Shown here: positions 1-8,816 of the stretch, piece after piece | How positions within the stretch are numbered: the stretch's first letter is position 1 | Layout: each line of letters begins with the position of its first letter | Assembly: GCA_046302135.1 (NCBI GenBank) | Contig: JBKCIQ010000133.1 | Coordinates: 1-18,701, forward strand | Direction of reading: 5' to 3' | Source: AM-1111 sp046302135 | GTDB lineage: Bacteria; Bacteroidota; Bacteroidia; B-17B0; Aurantibacillaceae | Length of the DNA stretch: 18,701 nucleotides | Notes under the pieces: generated by a model | The model's input: only the letters and a program-made list of their open reading frames with translations | Database searches by the model: none | What the model was told of the DNA's origin: nothing | Position numbers and translations under genes: made by a program

Positions 1-2
1 AA

Positions 3-161
3 AACTTATCATCAGCGAGAGCCAAAGCAATTTACTCTTACCTCGTTAAAAATGGTGTAGGGAAAAACAGATTAAAATACAAGGGAATGAAAGCAAACTT
101 CAAAACAGGTAAAGGAGCACATTATGACAGAAGAGTTGAAATTAAAATATTGGAAAAATAA
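3..161 (+). CDS. OmpA-family C-terminal domain, partial (5' end outside window)
   Basis: An open frame enters from the left edge and stops at TAA 159-161, giving 52 residues. It reads NLSSARAKAIYSYLVKNGV near the start and YDRRVEIKILEK at the end. This is the last part of the OmpA/MotB-like peptidoglycan-binding fold: the LS..RA..V..YL..G helix with its conserved arginine, then the RRVEI final strand. The protein would anchor an outer-membrane or lipoprotein component to peptidoglycan in the periplasm. Only the tail is visible, so the N-terminal part (beta-barrel, TPR/WD40-like or lipoprotein) cannot be known. It ends 6 bp from the convergent gene at 168. Confidence 0.8.
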   Translation, partial: NLSSARAKAIYSYLVKNGVGKNRLKYKGMKANFKTGKGAHYDRRVEIKILEK

Positions 162-167
162 CTAGAA

Positions 168-776
168 TTACTCTATAATAATTATCTCGTCATCTTTTGT
201 GTTGTGTTTCGCGGGCTGAGAAGAAGACGAAGGGCTTTTCTTTTTAGACTTTTTAGTTTTCGTTTCCTTTTCTTTCACTTTCTCCTTCTTTTTCTTTTTG
301 GTTGAAGCTTCCGATTTTTTAATCTCTGAATCCGATTTCAGCGAGTCTATTTTTACTGGTCTTGCTAGATTTACAGTCGCGGAATCCGTTTTTGATTCTG
401 CCTGAACGATTTTTAATTTTGGACCTGGTGTTCTTAATGGGGTTTCAAGTGGCCCTACTTCTGTAAAAATTTTACCTGCCTTTATGTTTTCTTCATCAGA
501 AGCTATCGGGACAGAAGATTCTTTTTTCTGACCATTTGGTATAAGTTGCTCCTTAAACAGCATGAAAGAGAAAAATCCGGCAGATATAAGAATTATTACT
601 GAAAACAAGACAATTCTCCTTGTTCTAGAGGCAAGCGTGTGTTTTCTTTTGATGTATAAATCATCCAACAATGGTTGGGTATTAGCCCAGTCATCTTCAT
701 CAAAAGTGTGGATCAGCGTACCAAGGGACAATCTGAGATGCTGTTCATTCAGGTTAAATTGAGTATAGGCTGCCAT
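168..776 (-). CDS. Lysine-rich single-pass membrane protein, possible anti-sigma partner
   Basis: The protein has 202 residues and no family I recognise. Residues 1-53 are a small acidic/aromatic domain ending in the basic stretch RTRR. Residues about 55-75 form one hydrophobic membrane helix. The rest is low complexity: a Pro/Thr/Ser-containing linker, then a very lysine-rich segment (about 155-182) and an acidic/isoleucine end (DDEIIIIE). The positive-inside rule puts the N-terminus in the cytoplasm and the lysine-rich tail in the periplasm. The gene starts 13 bp after the stop of the sigma-factor gene at 790, so the two are almost certainly co-transcribed. A membrane protein with a short cytoplasmic head directly downstream of an ECF sigma gene is the classic place for an anti-sigma factor. 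That role is inferred from context only; no zinc-binding HxxxCxxC motif is present. Confidence 0.6.
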   Translation of the reverse strand: MAAYTQFNLNEQHLRLSLGTLIHTFDEDDWANTQPLLDDLYIKRKHTLASRTRRIVLFSVIILISAGFFSFMLFKEQLIPNGQKKESSVPIASDEENIKAGKIFTEVGPLETPLRTPGPKLKIVQAESKTDSATVNLARPVKIDSLKSDSEIKKSEASTKKKKKEKVKEKETKTKKSKKKSPSSSSQPAKHNTKDDEIIIIE

Positions 777-789
777 CTATAATGTTTTA

Positions 790-1353
790 TTATGCTGCGT
801 TTTGGAGATGCTGAATGTTTTTGAAAAGTGTTTCTTTTGCTTTATTAAGGTTGTATTTGCAAGTTTCTCCGCTGATCTCGAGCAACTCAACCACATCTTC
901 AAGGCTGAATTGATCCACCACCATCAGGTTATAAACAGCCCTGAACGAAGGGGGTAACAATTGTATCGCCTCAAGGTATTGTGAGGCGCTTATGTTTGAG
1001 GGATCCGGATCAATTTGCTGATGAAAGAGGTCAAACTCATTTCTTTTTTCTTCTCCTACTAAATGAACGGTAGATGTAATGAAATATTCCTGCCTTTTGG
1101 AGCGTAAAAACTGAACACAACTCCTTATCATTTTTTTACGCAACCAAGACTCAAGATTATGGTCCTTTTTTATTTCAACTATGTCAGCGCAAACAGAGGA
1201 AAAACCTTTTGCAAAAATTTCTTTGGCCTGTTCATTATTTTTAGAATAACGCAAAGCAATCCCGAATAACAAATTGTAAAACTCCTCAAACAACTGACGT
1301 TGCGCAGTTCTGTCGAAACGTTGGCAACCTTGTATTAACTGTGGGTGTGTCAT
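790..1353 (-). CDS. ECF-type RNA polymerase sigma factor, divergent
   Basis: The 187-residue length is typical of ECF sigma factors. Residues about 16-85 match region 2 (FEEFYNLLFGIALRYSKN, then the helix AKEIFAKGFSSV and ESWLRKKMIRSCVQFLRSKR). In most Bacteroidota ECF factors the region-2 helix reads AEDILQEGF, so the promoter-melting part is divergent here. Residues about 126-180 match region 4 (AIQLLPPSFRAVYNLMVVDQ, then an HTH ending with KAKETLFKNI). It would direct core RNA polymerase to a small regulon. It is first in a two-gene unit with the membrane protein at 168-776. The ATG at 1353 gives a normal N-terminus. No convincing TTG/TAnnTTTG promoter was found in 1354-1463. Family confidence is high; the regulon is unknown. 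Confidence 0.8.
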   Translation of the reverse strand: MTHPQLIQGCQRFDRTAQRQLFEEFYNLLFGIALRYSKNNEQAKEIFAKGFSSVCADIVEIKKDHNLESWLRKKMIRSCVQFLRSKRQEYFITSTVHLVGEEKRNEFDLFHQQIDPDPSNISASQYLEAIQLLPPSFRAVYNLMVVDQFSLEDVVELLEISGETCKYNLNKAKETLFKNIQHLQNAA

Positions 1354-1463
1354 GATGAAACTTTACGCTCGTAAAATTACTACACGTACTCTGAAGCGAG
1401 TTTGCATTTAACGAAAGTTATTAAAAAGCAAATGTTAATGAAGACTAAGGAAATTTAAATGAA

Positions 1464-1913
1464 TTATTTTCCTAAAGAAATTTTCTCAGTATGTGTAACA
1501 TCAAAACTTTTTCTGAAAAACCATTTTCCTGCTTTAATTTTGCCTTTCAGCTCTAATTGTCCCATCCTCGCTAAAGACAGATTAGTGAAATCTGCCAAGC
1601 TGATATTTTTAAAGTCCCCCTTAATAAAAAATTTATGTGTCTGATTTGAATTGGCCGGTAAAAACACACGATCGTGGGTCTCAGCTCTACCCAATTTAAT
1701 CCCGGAAAAATATGCATCAACATATGATGGGTAAACATTAAAACCAATATTGTTAGGATTATTTATTTTTACCTCTATTTCTCCTTCAATTCCTTTAAGG
1801 GAAATTTTGTTTAGACGTATGTTTTCCGCCTTTCCTATAGAAAGCGGCTCCATCTGCATCTTACAAGAATAAAACAAAATAACAGTTATTAAACAAAAAA
1901 AGGATTTTTTCAT
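1464..1913 (-). CDS. LEA type 2 family lipoprotein
   Basis: The protein has 149 residues. Residues 1-16 form a hydrophobic signal ending FYSC, an imperfect lipobox with Cys17 as the probable lipidation site. The mature part has the LEA14/WHy-type beta-sandwich pattern: IEGEIEVKINNPNNIGFNVY, with the family's NPN motif at the end of an early strand, then KLGRAE and a strand ending ELKGKIKAGKWFFRKSF. Family members are small beta-sandwich proteins of unclear biochemical role, often lipoproteins in Bacteroidota. The start codon lies 8 bp after the dipeptidase stop at 1922, so the two form an operon with this gene second. Nothing in it points to a peptidase function. Confidence 0.75.
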   Translation of the reverse strand: MKKSFFCLITVILFYSCKMQMEPLSIGKAENIRLNKISLKGIEGEIEVKINNPNNIGFNVYPSYVDAYFSGIKLGRAETHDRVFLPANSNQTHKFFIKGDFKNISLADFTNLSLARMGQLELKGKIKAGKWFFRKSFDVTHTEKISLGK

Positions 1914-1921
1914 TTTTAAAT

Positions 1922-3307
1922 TCAGGAAGCAAAATTTTTATAAAAAAGAGGTATCGTTTCAATTCCTTTCAAATAATTAAAAATGCCATAATGTTCATTA
2001 GGAGAGTGTATCGCATCACTATCTAAACCAAAACCCATTAAAACTGAATCTAATCCTAAAACGGTTTTAAAAAGCGCCACAATCGGAACGCTTCCGCCAC
2101 TTCTTGTTGGAATAGGTTTTTTGCCAAAGGTTTCTTCCATGGCTTTACTGGCGGATAAATATGCCTTGGATGTGGTTGCAGTAACAACGGGATTACCTCC
2201 GTGGTGTGGAGTAACTTTTACCTTTACCGATTTTGGCGCTACACTTTCAAAATATTTCTGAAACAATTGAGTAATTTTCTCATTGGTTTGGTTAGGTACA
2301 AGCCGCATAGAAATTTTTGCATATGCTTTTGAGGCAATAACAGTTTTAGCTCCTTCGCCGGTATAACCACCCCAAATTCCATTCACATCCAGTGTTGGCC
2401 TGATGGAAGTTCTTTCAATTGTTGTAAACCCATCTTCTCCATGAATATCACTCAATCCAATAGATTGCTTAAACCCGTCAACCGTAAAAGGAGCGCGATT
2501 TAACTCCGCTCTTTCTTCTGCAGATAATTCCATCACATCATCGTAAAAACCCGGAATAGTTATGTGATTGTGCTCGTCTTTCATTTTCGCGATCATTTCA
2601 CAAAGAATGTTGATAGGATTTGCAACAGCACCCCCATATAAGCCGGAATGTAAATCTCTGTTGGGACCGGTTACTTCTACCTCAACATAACTTAATCCCC
2701 TTAATCCAGTGGTTATGCTGGGCACATCATTAGCAATTATACCCGTGTCGGAAATCAAAACAACATCTGCTTTAAGTTTTTCCTTGTTTTGCTCACAGAA
2801 AGGTCCAAGGTTCGTTGAGCCTACTTCCTCTTCTCCTTCAATCATAAATTTTATATTACACGGAAGGCAATTGTTTTTTACCATGTATTCAAAAGCCTTG
2901 ACATGCATATAAACCTGTCCTTTGTCATCGCAACTACCCCTTGCGAAAATTGCCCCATCGGGATGTATATCCGTTTTACGTATTACAGGCTCAAATGGAC
3001 CCGATGTCCATAGGTCTATTGGATCGGGAGGTTGAACATCATAATGACCATAAACCAAAACAGTTGGTTTGGAAGGGTCTATAATTTTTTCTCCATAAAC
3101 AATAGGATAGCCAGCAGTTTCATGAATTTCTACTTTTTCAGCACCTGCCTCTTTTAGTTTCTGCATGAAAGCATCAGCAGTTTTTAAAACATCTTTTTTA
3201 TATTTTGGATCTGCGCTTATGGATGGTATTCTTAGCAATTCAAATAACTCATCTATGTATTTCTGTTTGTTTTTCTCAACGAATTCCTTGATATGATTTA
3301 GTTCCAT
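1922..3307 (-). CDS. M20 family zinc dipeptidase (CNDP/carnosinase-like)
   Basis: A cytosolic di-zinc metallopeptidase that cleaves dipeptides or related amides. Conserved sites, numbered from the ATG at 3307 (461 aa): YGHYDVQP with metal ligands His88 and Asp90, the metal-bridging aspartate in GSCDDKGQ, the catalytic glutamates in IEGEEEVGS, the ligand aspartate in ISDTG, the dimerisation-lid motif HSGLYGG, and the C-terminal ligand histidine in DAIHSPNE. No signal peptide is present. An in-frame ATG at 3340 would add MTKFVNIKFYK. I prefer 3307 because family members usually begin just before the helix KKYI.ELFELLRIPS and because the added residues look like leader sequence. The gene precedes the LEA-type lipoprotein by 8 bp. 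Substrate cannot be told from sequence. Confidence 0.9.
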   Translation of the reverse strand: MELNHIKEFVEKNKQKYIDELFELLRIPSISADPKYKKDVLKTADAFMQKLKEAGAEKVEIHETAGYPIVYGEKIIDPSKPTVLVYGHYDVQPPDPIDLWTSGPFEPVIRKTDIHPDGAIFARGSCDDKGQVYMHVKAFEYMVKNNCLPCNIKFMIEGEEEVGSTNLGPFCEQNKEKLKADVVLISDTGIIANDVPSITTGLRGLSYVEVEVTGPNRDLHSGLYGGAVANPINILCEMIAKMKDEHNHITIPGFYDDVMELSAEERAELNRAPFTVDGFKQSIGLSDIHGEDGFTTIERTSIRPTLDVNGIWGGYTGEGAKTVIASKAYAKISMRLVPNQTNEKITQLFQKYFESVAPKSVKVKVTPHHGGNPVVTATTSKAYLSASKAMEETFGKKPIPTRSGGSVPIVALFKTVLGLDSVLMGFGLDSDAIHSPNEHYGIFNYLKGIETIPLFYKNFAS

Positions 3308-3464
3308 TTTATAAAATTTTATATTTACAAATTTGGTCATTTTTTCTTTAACTCTTTTAGATTAGTTAAGATATTATTTAAAACTACCAGAGACCAAAAA
3401 AGATTGGGATTTAACGCCTTAAAAAGTTAATTTTGATATTTGTAATAAAATATATGCCAGTAAT

Positions 3465-5363
3465 ATGAAAAAAATTATTTCCTTTTTGTTACTGAATTTC
3501 TGTTTTAGTCTAAATGCTCAGTTAACAACAAGCAACGCATTAACTCCTGCTCAATTGGTAAACAACATCTTGCTTGGTGGTGGAATTACAGCCACTAACA
3601 TTACCTATACAGGTTATGCTAATGCAATAGGATCGTTTTCTGTTACAGGAACCAACAATCTTGGAATGACATCAGGAGTAGTGATGACAACCGGGACTAT
3701 TCTGGCAAACGATCCAACATACGGAGCGGGTAACGGACCTCAGGGTCCAAATAATACTTCCGGTTCTGGAGCAGATAATGGCCAACCAGGAGACCCTTAT
3801 CTTACAGGAATAGCAGGGATTAATACATACAACGCTTCAATTCTTGAATTTGATTTCGTGCCGCAGTCAGACACCATTAAGTTTAATTATGTTTTCGGGA
3901 CTGAGGAATACATGGAATGGATAACAGGTGGCTTCGCTGACGTTTTTGCTTTTGTGGTGTCGGGTGTTACAGTTAATCATCCTGCCACCAATGTAGCCTT
4001 GTTGCCTGGAACCACCACCCCTGTTACTGCACTTAATGTAAACCTCAACAATAACCCTCAATATTACGTAGACAATGGAGACGGCTTGGGCACCGGGACA
4101 GCTCCCGACGGACCTACAATACAATATGATGGTTTTACCGTTGTTTTAACTGCAAAAGATACTGTTACCTGCGGGCAAACCTATCATATAAAAATGATGA
4201 TTGCTGATGCAATAGATGGCGCAGTTGATGCCGGTGTTTTTCTTCAGCAAGGTTCGTTTAGTGCCGCCGCTCCGGTTAACATTTCTTCAGATGTTCAGTT
4301 CTCAGCCAACGATACGCTGCTATATGAAGGGTGTGCAAGCGCATTTATTTATTTTGTTCGCCCTCCCGGATTTACTGCAAACGCTGACACATTCATCTAT
4401 TCTGTATCAGGAAGTGCAGGAAATGGTACCGATATTACTTTCCTTAACGATACAGTAATCTTTAATGCAGGACAAGACACTAGCTCAATAGCGCTTACAG
4501 CACTTAACGATGGTCTAACTGAGGGGCTTGAATCTATTACAATAACGATCCCCGTTAGTAACGCTTGCGGTTTTGTCACCAACTTGGTTTACTCTATGTA
4601 TATTGGAGATGCAACTCCACTCGGAGTAAGCGTGAACGATACCACAATCTGTCTTGGCCAAACCGCACCGCTTGATGTGGATCCTTCAGGTGGAGCGGGC
4701 GGCTATAATTTTGCATGGACGCAGGGACTTAGTCCGGATTCTGCACAAACAGTTACGCCAAACGTAACTACAGAGTATATTGTGACCTTAACAGATAATT
4801 GTGGTACACCGGCTGTTCAGGATACTGCAACGGTAACCGTATTGGGCTCCTTACCCACATTAAGTCCCCTTAACGACTATTCCGCCTGCGAAGGAGACAA
4901 TATATTTATACCTATTGATATAAGTGGTGGCTACACTCCATTCTCAATTTTATGGACTGAACCAATCCCTGTTCAAGACTCAATTGTTGTAGTGAACGAT
5001 AGTGTTTCGTTGATAAATGCAACTCAGAGTGGTGGTGTTTTTATTATTACCGTAACAGATGAATGTCTAAAGACCGTTACAGACACCATTTTGGTAGAAG
5101 TAAAAGATTGTAATGTGAACGTTCCAAACGTAGTTACTCCTAATAACGATGGCTTGAACGATGCTTTGTATTTTAAAAACCTTGAACAGTTCCCAAACAG
5201 TTCGTTGACCGTATTTAATCGCTGGGGGCAAATTGTATTTCAAAGTAGCAATTACAATAATGCTTGGGTTCCGGACGTAAGTGATGGCGTTTATTATTTC
5301 ATTCTGGAATTACCGGAAAGTAAGAAGTTCAGCGGATACTTTCACGTTTTTAAAAATAAGTAA
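3465..5363 (+). CDS. Secreted T9SS type B protein with choice-of-anchor L domain
   Basis: The protein has 632 residues. A signal peptide (about 1-18, ending SLNA before Q19) is followed by a choice-of-anchor L domain (about 25-268) with the characteristic LTPAQLVNNILLGGG, TSGVVMTTG and FNYVFGTEEYMEW motifs. Residues about 272-382 look like a Calx-beta/cadherin-like beta domain (LNDGLTEGLESITI). Two PKD/Ig-like modules follow (about 386-460 and 461-548), each opening with a Cys-containing strand and rich in Thr/Asn. Residues 553-632 are the gliding-motility-associated type B sorting domain (TPNNDGLND, FNRWG, DGVYYF). The protein is therefore exported by Sec and then the type IX system and displayed at or released from the surface. 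Ligand and role are unknown; an adhesin is plausible. It converges with the caspase gene, with 21 bp between the stops. Confidence 0.9.
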   Translation: MKKIISFLLLNFCFSLNAQLTTSNALTPAQLVNNILLGGGITATNITYTGYANAIGSFSVTGTNNLGMTSGVVMTTGTILANDPTYGAGNGPQGPNNTSGSGADNGQPGDPYLTGIAGINTYNASILEFDFVPQSDTIKFNYVFGTEEYMEWITGGFADVFAFVVSGVTVNHPATNVALLPGTTTPVTALNVNLNNNPQYYVDNGDGLGTGTAPDGPTIQYDGFTVVLTAKDTVTCGQTYHIKMMIADAIDGAVDAGVFLQQGSFSAAAPVNISSDVQFSANDTLLYEGCASAFIYFVRPPGFTANADTFIYSVSGSAGNGTDITFLNDTVIFNAGQDTSSIALTALNDGLTEGLESITITIPVSNACGFVTNLVYSMYIGDATPLGVSVNDTTICLGQTAPLDVDPSGGAGGYNFAWTQGLSPDSAQTVTPNVTTEYIVTLTDNCGTPAVQDTATVTVLGSLPTLSPLNDYSACEGDNIFIPIDISGGYTPFSILWTEPIPVQDSIVVVNDSVSLINATQSGGVFIITVTDECLKTVTDTILVEVKDCNVNVPNVVTPNNDGLNDALYFKNLEQFPNSSLTVFNRWGQIVFQSSNYNNAWVPDVSDGVYYFILELPESKKFSGYFHVFKNK

Positions 5364-5384
5364 ACGTTATTTTTTACCCTGAGT

Positions 5385-8300
5385 TTATTTTATTTTAAAA
5401 TCTAAATACTCATTCTCATACCGAGTGTTAGGTTCTTGCTCTCCGTTGGAAAGTGCCGATACTTTTTTCCTCAGAAAAGGAATCATTTCATCTAAATATA
5501 TAAATTTGTCTCTGTCCAAATCTGCTTCCATAGTTTTTAGTCCGTTAAGAAAGCAATAAGTAAACAGTCCGTTTTTTAATTCTGAACTCTCCATAGCAAA
5601 ATCCGATCCGGCAGTAGCAGTAAGAATAGTTGCGCCCGATACTGTGTTCAATTCTGCAAACATTTTATTAATAAGTCGTGCCGTTTTCTTTATTCGGGAA
5701 TTTTGACCTACCCCATTGCCACTACTTCTAAAAGTAATTGCTCCCTCACCCTCGTTGCTAACTTTTACAACCGTTGCATCTTCTTTCATCAGCTCTCCAC
5801 TGTGACAGCTATCCATAATCAATAACTTTTTAAAAGGTAATATCTCAGAAAACAACTTTTCAATTGATTCAATTGTAATTCCATTTTTCTCAGGGGCATT
5901 GAAATCCAAATCGTGCACTGCAAAATAATAATCAAGATTCTTGTCAAGTACGCCATGCCCGGCCATGAAAATAATTACCTGATCATTCTCCTTTGCGTTT
6001 TTTAGAAAATCCTTAATCTTTTTTAAGCAATTTATATCTACTTCACTATTCTTGAGTACAAGCTTGTGCTTATGTGCAAATGATCCCTTGTCGTTTCCTA
6101 TTGCATTTGTAAAATCTTCTGCGTCTTTTGCGGCATAACGTAAATTATAGCCACTCATCTTATACTCTGAAACTCCGATGGCAACAATATAAATATCCGG
6201 AATGAATCCGTCTTCCATCATCCTCTTAACTTTTAAAATTTCTATTGCAGATTGACGACCTTCCTTATCAAAAACGCTGATTTCAACCAAATTATCGCCA
6301 TGTGACAATAGTAAATTCAGTGTAGTGTCCATTGAATTCTTTTTTCCGAGCTGTAAATTTTTTATACCGTAAATCGGAACCTTATTGACCCTAACCATCA
6401 ACTCACTTAGCAAACTTTTACTTTTTAACGACAAACTAAGTTTTAAATCTCTTTGAACTAAAATAACAGGAACACTTTCACGATTATTTATAGCAACTGT
6501 TGGGCGCTCCGATTGGTTAATGCCTTGCATTTGTTTCGAATATTTATTTTTCCTTTTCTCGAATGCTATCTTATACAACTCTATCAATGAGGTATCCCCA
6601 TACGGGGTTTTTGAAAGTATCTTTTCCGGACGGTTGTATTGCAAATCATATTGATCAACAGGATAAATTTTTCCCTGATCCTCTATCGAAAACAATTTGG
6701 TCATAAATTTTCCTCCAAAGTAAAAGTTGTCATCAGTAAAGGGCAAATCAACCGACCTGTCTCTTACACTTAAAAAAGAAAAAAGCTTTTCGAATTTAGG
6801 ATATGAATATAATGTGAAAACGTAATCTCCGTTTAAAACCAATATGTTTTTACCATCAGGAGTAAAATCAAATGCTTGGATGCCTGAAGGCTCTTCCGGC
6901 AGGCGTTGCAATTCTTTTCCATTGTCAATATCAAGTATGCGAATCTGATTCTGGTTTGCCAAGCAGACCACTTTTTTTTCTTCGGGGTCAGGCGAAATAA
7001 CAATTCCTTCAAATTCAGTTTCCACCTTAAAATCCTTTTCCATTTTCCCTGTTTTAAGATTCCACTTCACAAACCTATTGGAGGAATAAGGTGTTTCGTA
7101 AAAGTATTTTTTATCCTTTGTAATAAAGCCACTGCTAGGGCTATACTCTCCCGATTTAATTTTTTGAAAAATTTTCCCGCTACCTGTATCATAAAAATAT
7201 ATTGTTCCGTTTGAACCATACACTGCCAAATATTCTCCATCAGAGGATTCATCCAGATAACTTACAACTGTATTAAACGATTTTAGAGAGGAGTCACACC
7301 ATTTTTTTTTGAGGTCATCTTCATTGAGGCAGAGTAGAGTATACCCTCCGTGAACTATAAATATATTTTTCTTTTTTCCCGAAATAATGTGCGTATTTAT
7401 TTCCGTAGAAAAACATAATGATTTAACAGGCTTAAGCATATCATCTCCATAAATCTCATAGCATTTTTGGTCGGCTCCATCAATAAGAGCTATCTTTTTT
7501 CCATCTTTAAGATAATATACTTGCTCAAACGCTTTACCTCCAAAGGGAGTTCTAGGAATAGAAACTCCTTCCTTAAGTGAAAACTCATGTATGTTACTTC
7601 CCCCAAGTAAAATACGTGTTGAGTCAGGAGAAAAACTAAACGTTGTGATCATATCCGCATTCATTTCTATTTCTGATTTTGATATGAATCGATCCGGCAG
7701 AGTCAAGACTGTTTTCAGCTCCCATAAATACATTTTTACAAGCTGATGAATAGAAATTATTTGTGTTGCATTTTGAACGGGAATAAACTGTGTTACGTAA
7801 CCCGCTTTCTTAGGCAAATCATACACAGCTTCATCCAATTTATTTTTGCTTCTTGTTAGATGTACGAACTTTAAATCATTTTCCTTACCGGAAACAAGTA
7901 AAAAACTATCTCTGTAAAAACCCGGCTTTGAAAAGGAACATGATAAAATATGATATTTCCCGTCCTCGTTGTAAAAATTATACGGCACGCTGTATGTACC
8001 AATCTCTTTGCCCTGTGGAAAACTATAAGCTGAAACAGTTCCGGGTGTAGTATAAGATACAATAGAGTATTTAGAATTAAAGGATATGTCCAACAATAAA
8101 TCTCCGACAGGAGCAACATTTATTTCAGACAAATCATTTGCATTAAAAATATGCTGAGTACTATCACTGCAACCAACAATTAATATTTCTCCCCCATTCG
8201 ATTTACAGTATGCCATTGAAATACCGTAGGCTCCATTAATCTTTTTGTATCTGATCCTATTAAGTTCCCTGTCATAAAGTCTAATAGAACTATCTGCGCA

Positions 8301-8714
8301 AATTGTTGCAAGTTGATTTCTTTCATTAATGAATTGTAGCCTAAAAAAACCGGTATCATTTTCTTGAATTCGCTTTTCTACCTTTCGTGTTTTTGAATTC
8401 CATTTCAATAAACCTCCAACATAATCACCCGTATAAAAATGCTCGTTATCGCTATCCCATTTAATATCCATGATAATACTCTGGGTCGCAAAAACAGGAG
8501 CAAAATGTCTTCCTGATTTTAAATCCCAAATTAAAATTTTTCTGTCGTATCCTCCGGTAACTAGTGTCCTTCCGTCGGGTGAAACAGAACCCGTAAAGGT
8601 TGCACTATGACCTGACTGAATTAGTAGCTTAGGAGATTGTGGATGTAAAAAATTAAATAAGAAGTTTATAAAAAACGTTAACACTACAGTTATTGAACGA
8701 AAGTAATTTTTCAT
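5385..8714 (-). CDS. Secreted WD40/beta-propeller protein with C-terminal caspase-like (C14) peptidase domain
   Basis: The protein has 1109 residues. Residues 1-26 form a signal peptide or signal anchor. Residues about 35-340 and 345-690 carry WD40-type repeats, clearest at HSATFTGSVSPDGRTLVTGG followed by ILIWDLKSG, and later FSFSPDSTRILLGG and FDFTPDGKNILVLNG; this is enough for two propellers. Residues about 738-830 resemble a beta-sandwich linker. Residues about 840-1109 are a caspase-fold peptidase: YIVAIGVSEYK opens the fold, the catalytic histidine is His920 in FMAGHGV, and the catalytic cysteine is Cys970 in IMDSCHSGE. Both catalytic residues are present, so the enzyme is probably active. 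Metacaspase-like relatives usually cut after Arg/Lys, but specificity is not visible here. No T9SS tail is seen. The 5' region is shared with acs. Confidence 0.88.
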   Translation of the reverse strand: MKNYFRSITVVLTFFINFLFNFLHPQSPKLLIQSGHSATFTGSVSPDGRTLVTGGYDRKILIWDLKSGRHFAPVFATQSIIMDIKWDSDNEHFYTGDYVGGLLKWNSKTRKVEKRIQENDTGFFRLQFINERNQLATICADSSIRLYDRELNRIRYKKINGAYGISMAYCKSNGGEILIVGCSDSTQHIFNANDLSEINVAPVGDLLLDISFNSKYSIVSYTTPGTVSAYSFPQGKEIGTYSVPYNFYNEDGKYHILSCSFSKPGFYRDSFLLVSGKENDLKFVHLTRSKNKLDEAVYDLPKKAGYVTQFIPVQNATQIISIHQLVKMYLWELKTVLTLPDRFISKSEIEMNADMITTFSFSPDSTRILLGGSNIHEFSLKEGVSIPRTPFGGKAFEQVYYLKDGKKIALIDGADQKCYEIYGDDMLKPVKSLCFSTEINTHIISGKKKNIFIVHGGYTLLCLNEDDLKKKWCDSSLKSFNTVVSYLDESSDGEYLAVYGSNGTIYFYDTGSGKIFQKIKSGEYSPSSGFITKDKKYFYETPYSSNRFVKWNLKTGKMEKDFKVETEFEGIVISPDPEEKKVVCLANQNQIRILDIDNGKELQRLPEEPSGIQAFDFTPDGKNILVLNGDYVFTLYSYPKFEKLFSFLSVRDRSVDLPFTDDNFYFGGKFMTKLFSIEDQGKIYPVDQYDLQYNRPEKILSKTPYGDTSLIELYKIAFEKRKNKYSKQMQGINQSERPTVAINNRESVPVILVQRDLKLSLSLKSKSLLSELMVRVNKVPIYGIKNLQLGKKNSMDTTLNLLLSHGDNLVEISVFDKEGRQSAIEILKVKRMMEDGFIPDIYIVAIGVSEYKMSGYNLRYAAKDAEDFTNAIGNDKGSFAHKHKLVLKNSEVDINCLKKIKDFLKNAKENDQVIIFMAGHGVLDKNLDYYFAVHDLDFNAPEKNGITIESIEKLFSEILPFKKLLIMDSCHSGELMKEDATVVKVSNEGEGAITFRSSGNGVGQNSRIKKTARLINKMFAELNTVSGATILTATAGSDFAMESSELKNGLFTYCFLNGLKTMEADLDRDKFIYLDEMIPFLRKKVSALSNGEQEPNTRYENEYLDFKIK

Positions 8715-8756
8715 GAAATAAAAATACGAAAATTAATAAAATGTGTTTTGCATAAA

Positions 8757-8768
8757 TGACAATTGTCA
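8757..8768. promoter_or_regulatory. Perfect 12-bp palindrome in divergent caspase/acs intergenic region
   Basis: TGACAATTGTCA is a perfect 12-bp palindrome about 43 bp upstream of the caspase start and 49 bp upstream of acs. A dimeric regulator could bind it and affect either promoter. No clear TAnnTTTG element could be assigned to either gene, so this is a candidate operator only. Confidence 0.35.
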
Positions 8769-8791
8769 GAAACATTATTTTTTAATTTCTT

Positions 8792-8809
8792 ATTTTAGAG
8801 TTCTAAAAT
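8792..8809. promoter_or_regulatory. Near-palindrome just upstream of acs start
   Basis: ATTTTAGA-gt-TCTAAAAT has 8-bp perfect arms and a 2-bp centre and ends 7 bp before the acs ATG. It could be an operator in the leader or simply AT-rich symmetry. As RNA the loop would be too small for a good hairpin, so DNA binding is the more likely role if it has one. Confidence 0.3.
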
Positions 8810-8816
8810 TTCAAAG

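Noticed and set aside
562..762. Plus-strand open frame of 66 codons
   Set aside because: Antisense shadow of the lysine-rich membrane protein gene; no family features.
3404..3442. Possible promoter for the choice-of-anchor L gene (TTG ... GATATTTG)
   Set aside because: The -7 box has one mismatch and the spacing of 28 bp is too long for a Bacteroidota promoter.
6906..7214. Plus-strand open frame of 102 codons inside the caspase gene
   Set aside because: Opposite-strand shadow of the WD40 region; Phe/Cys-rich with no recognisable domain.
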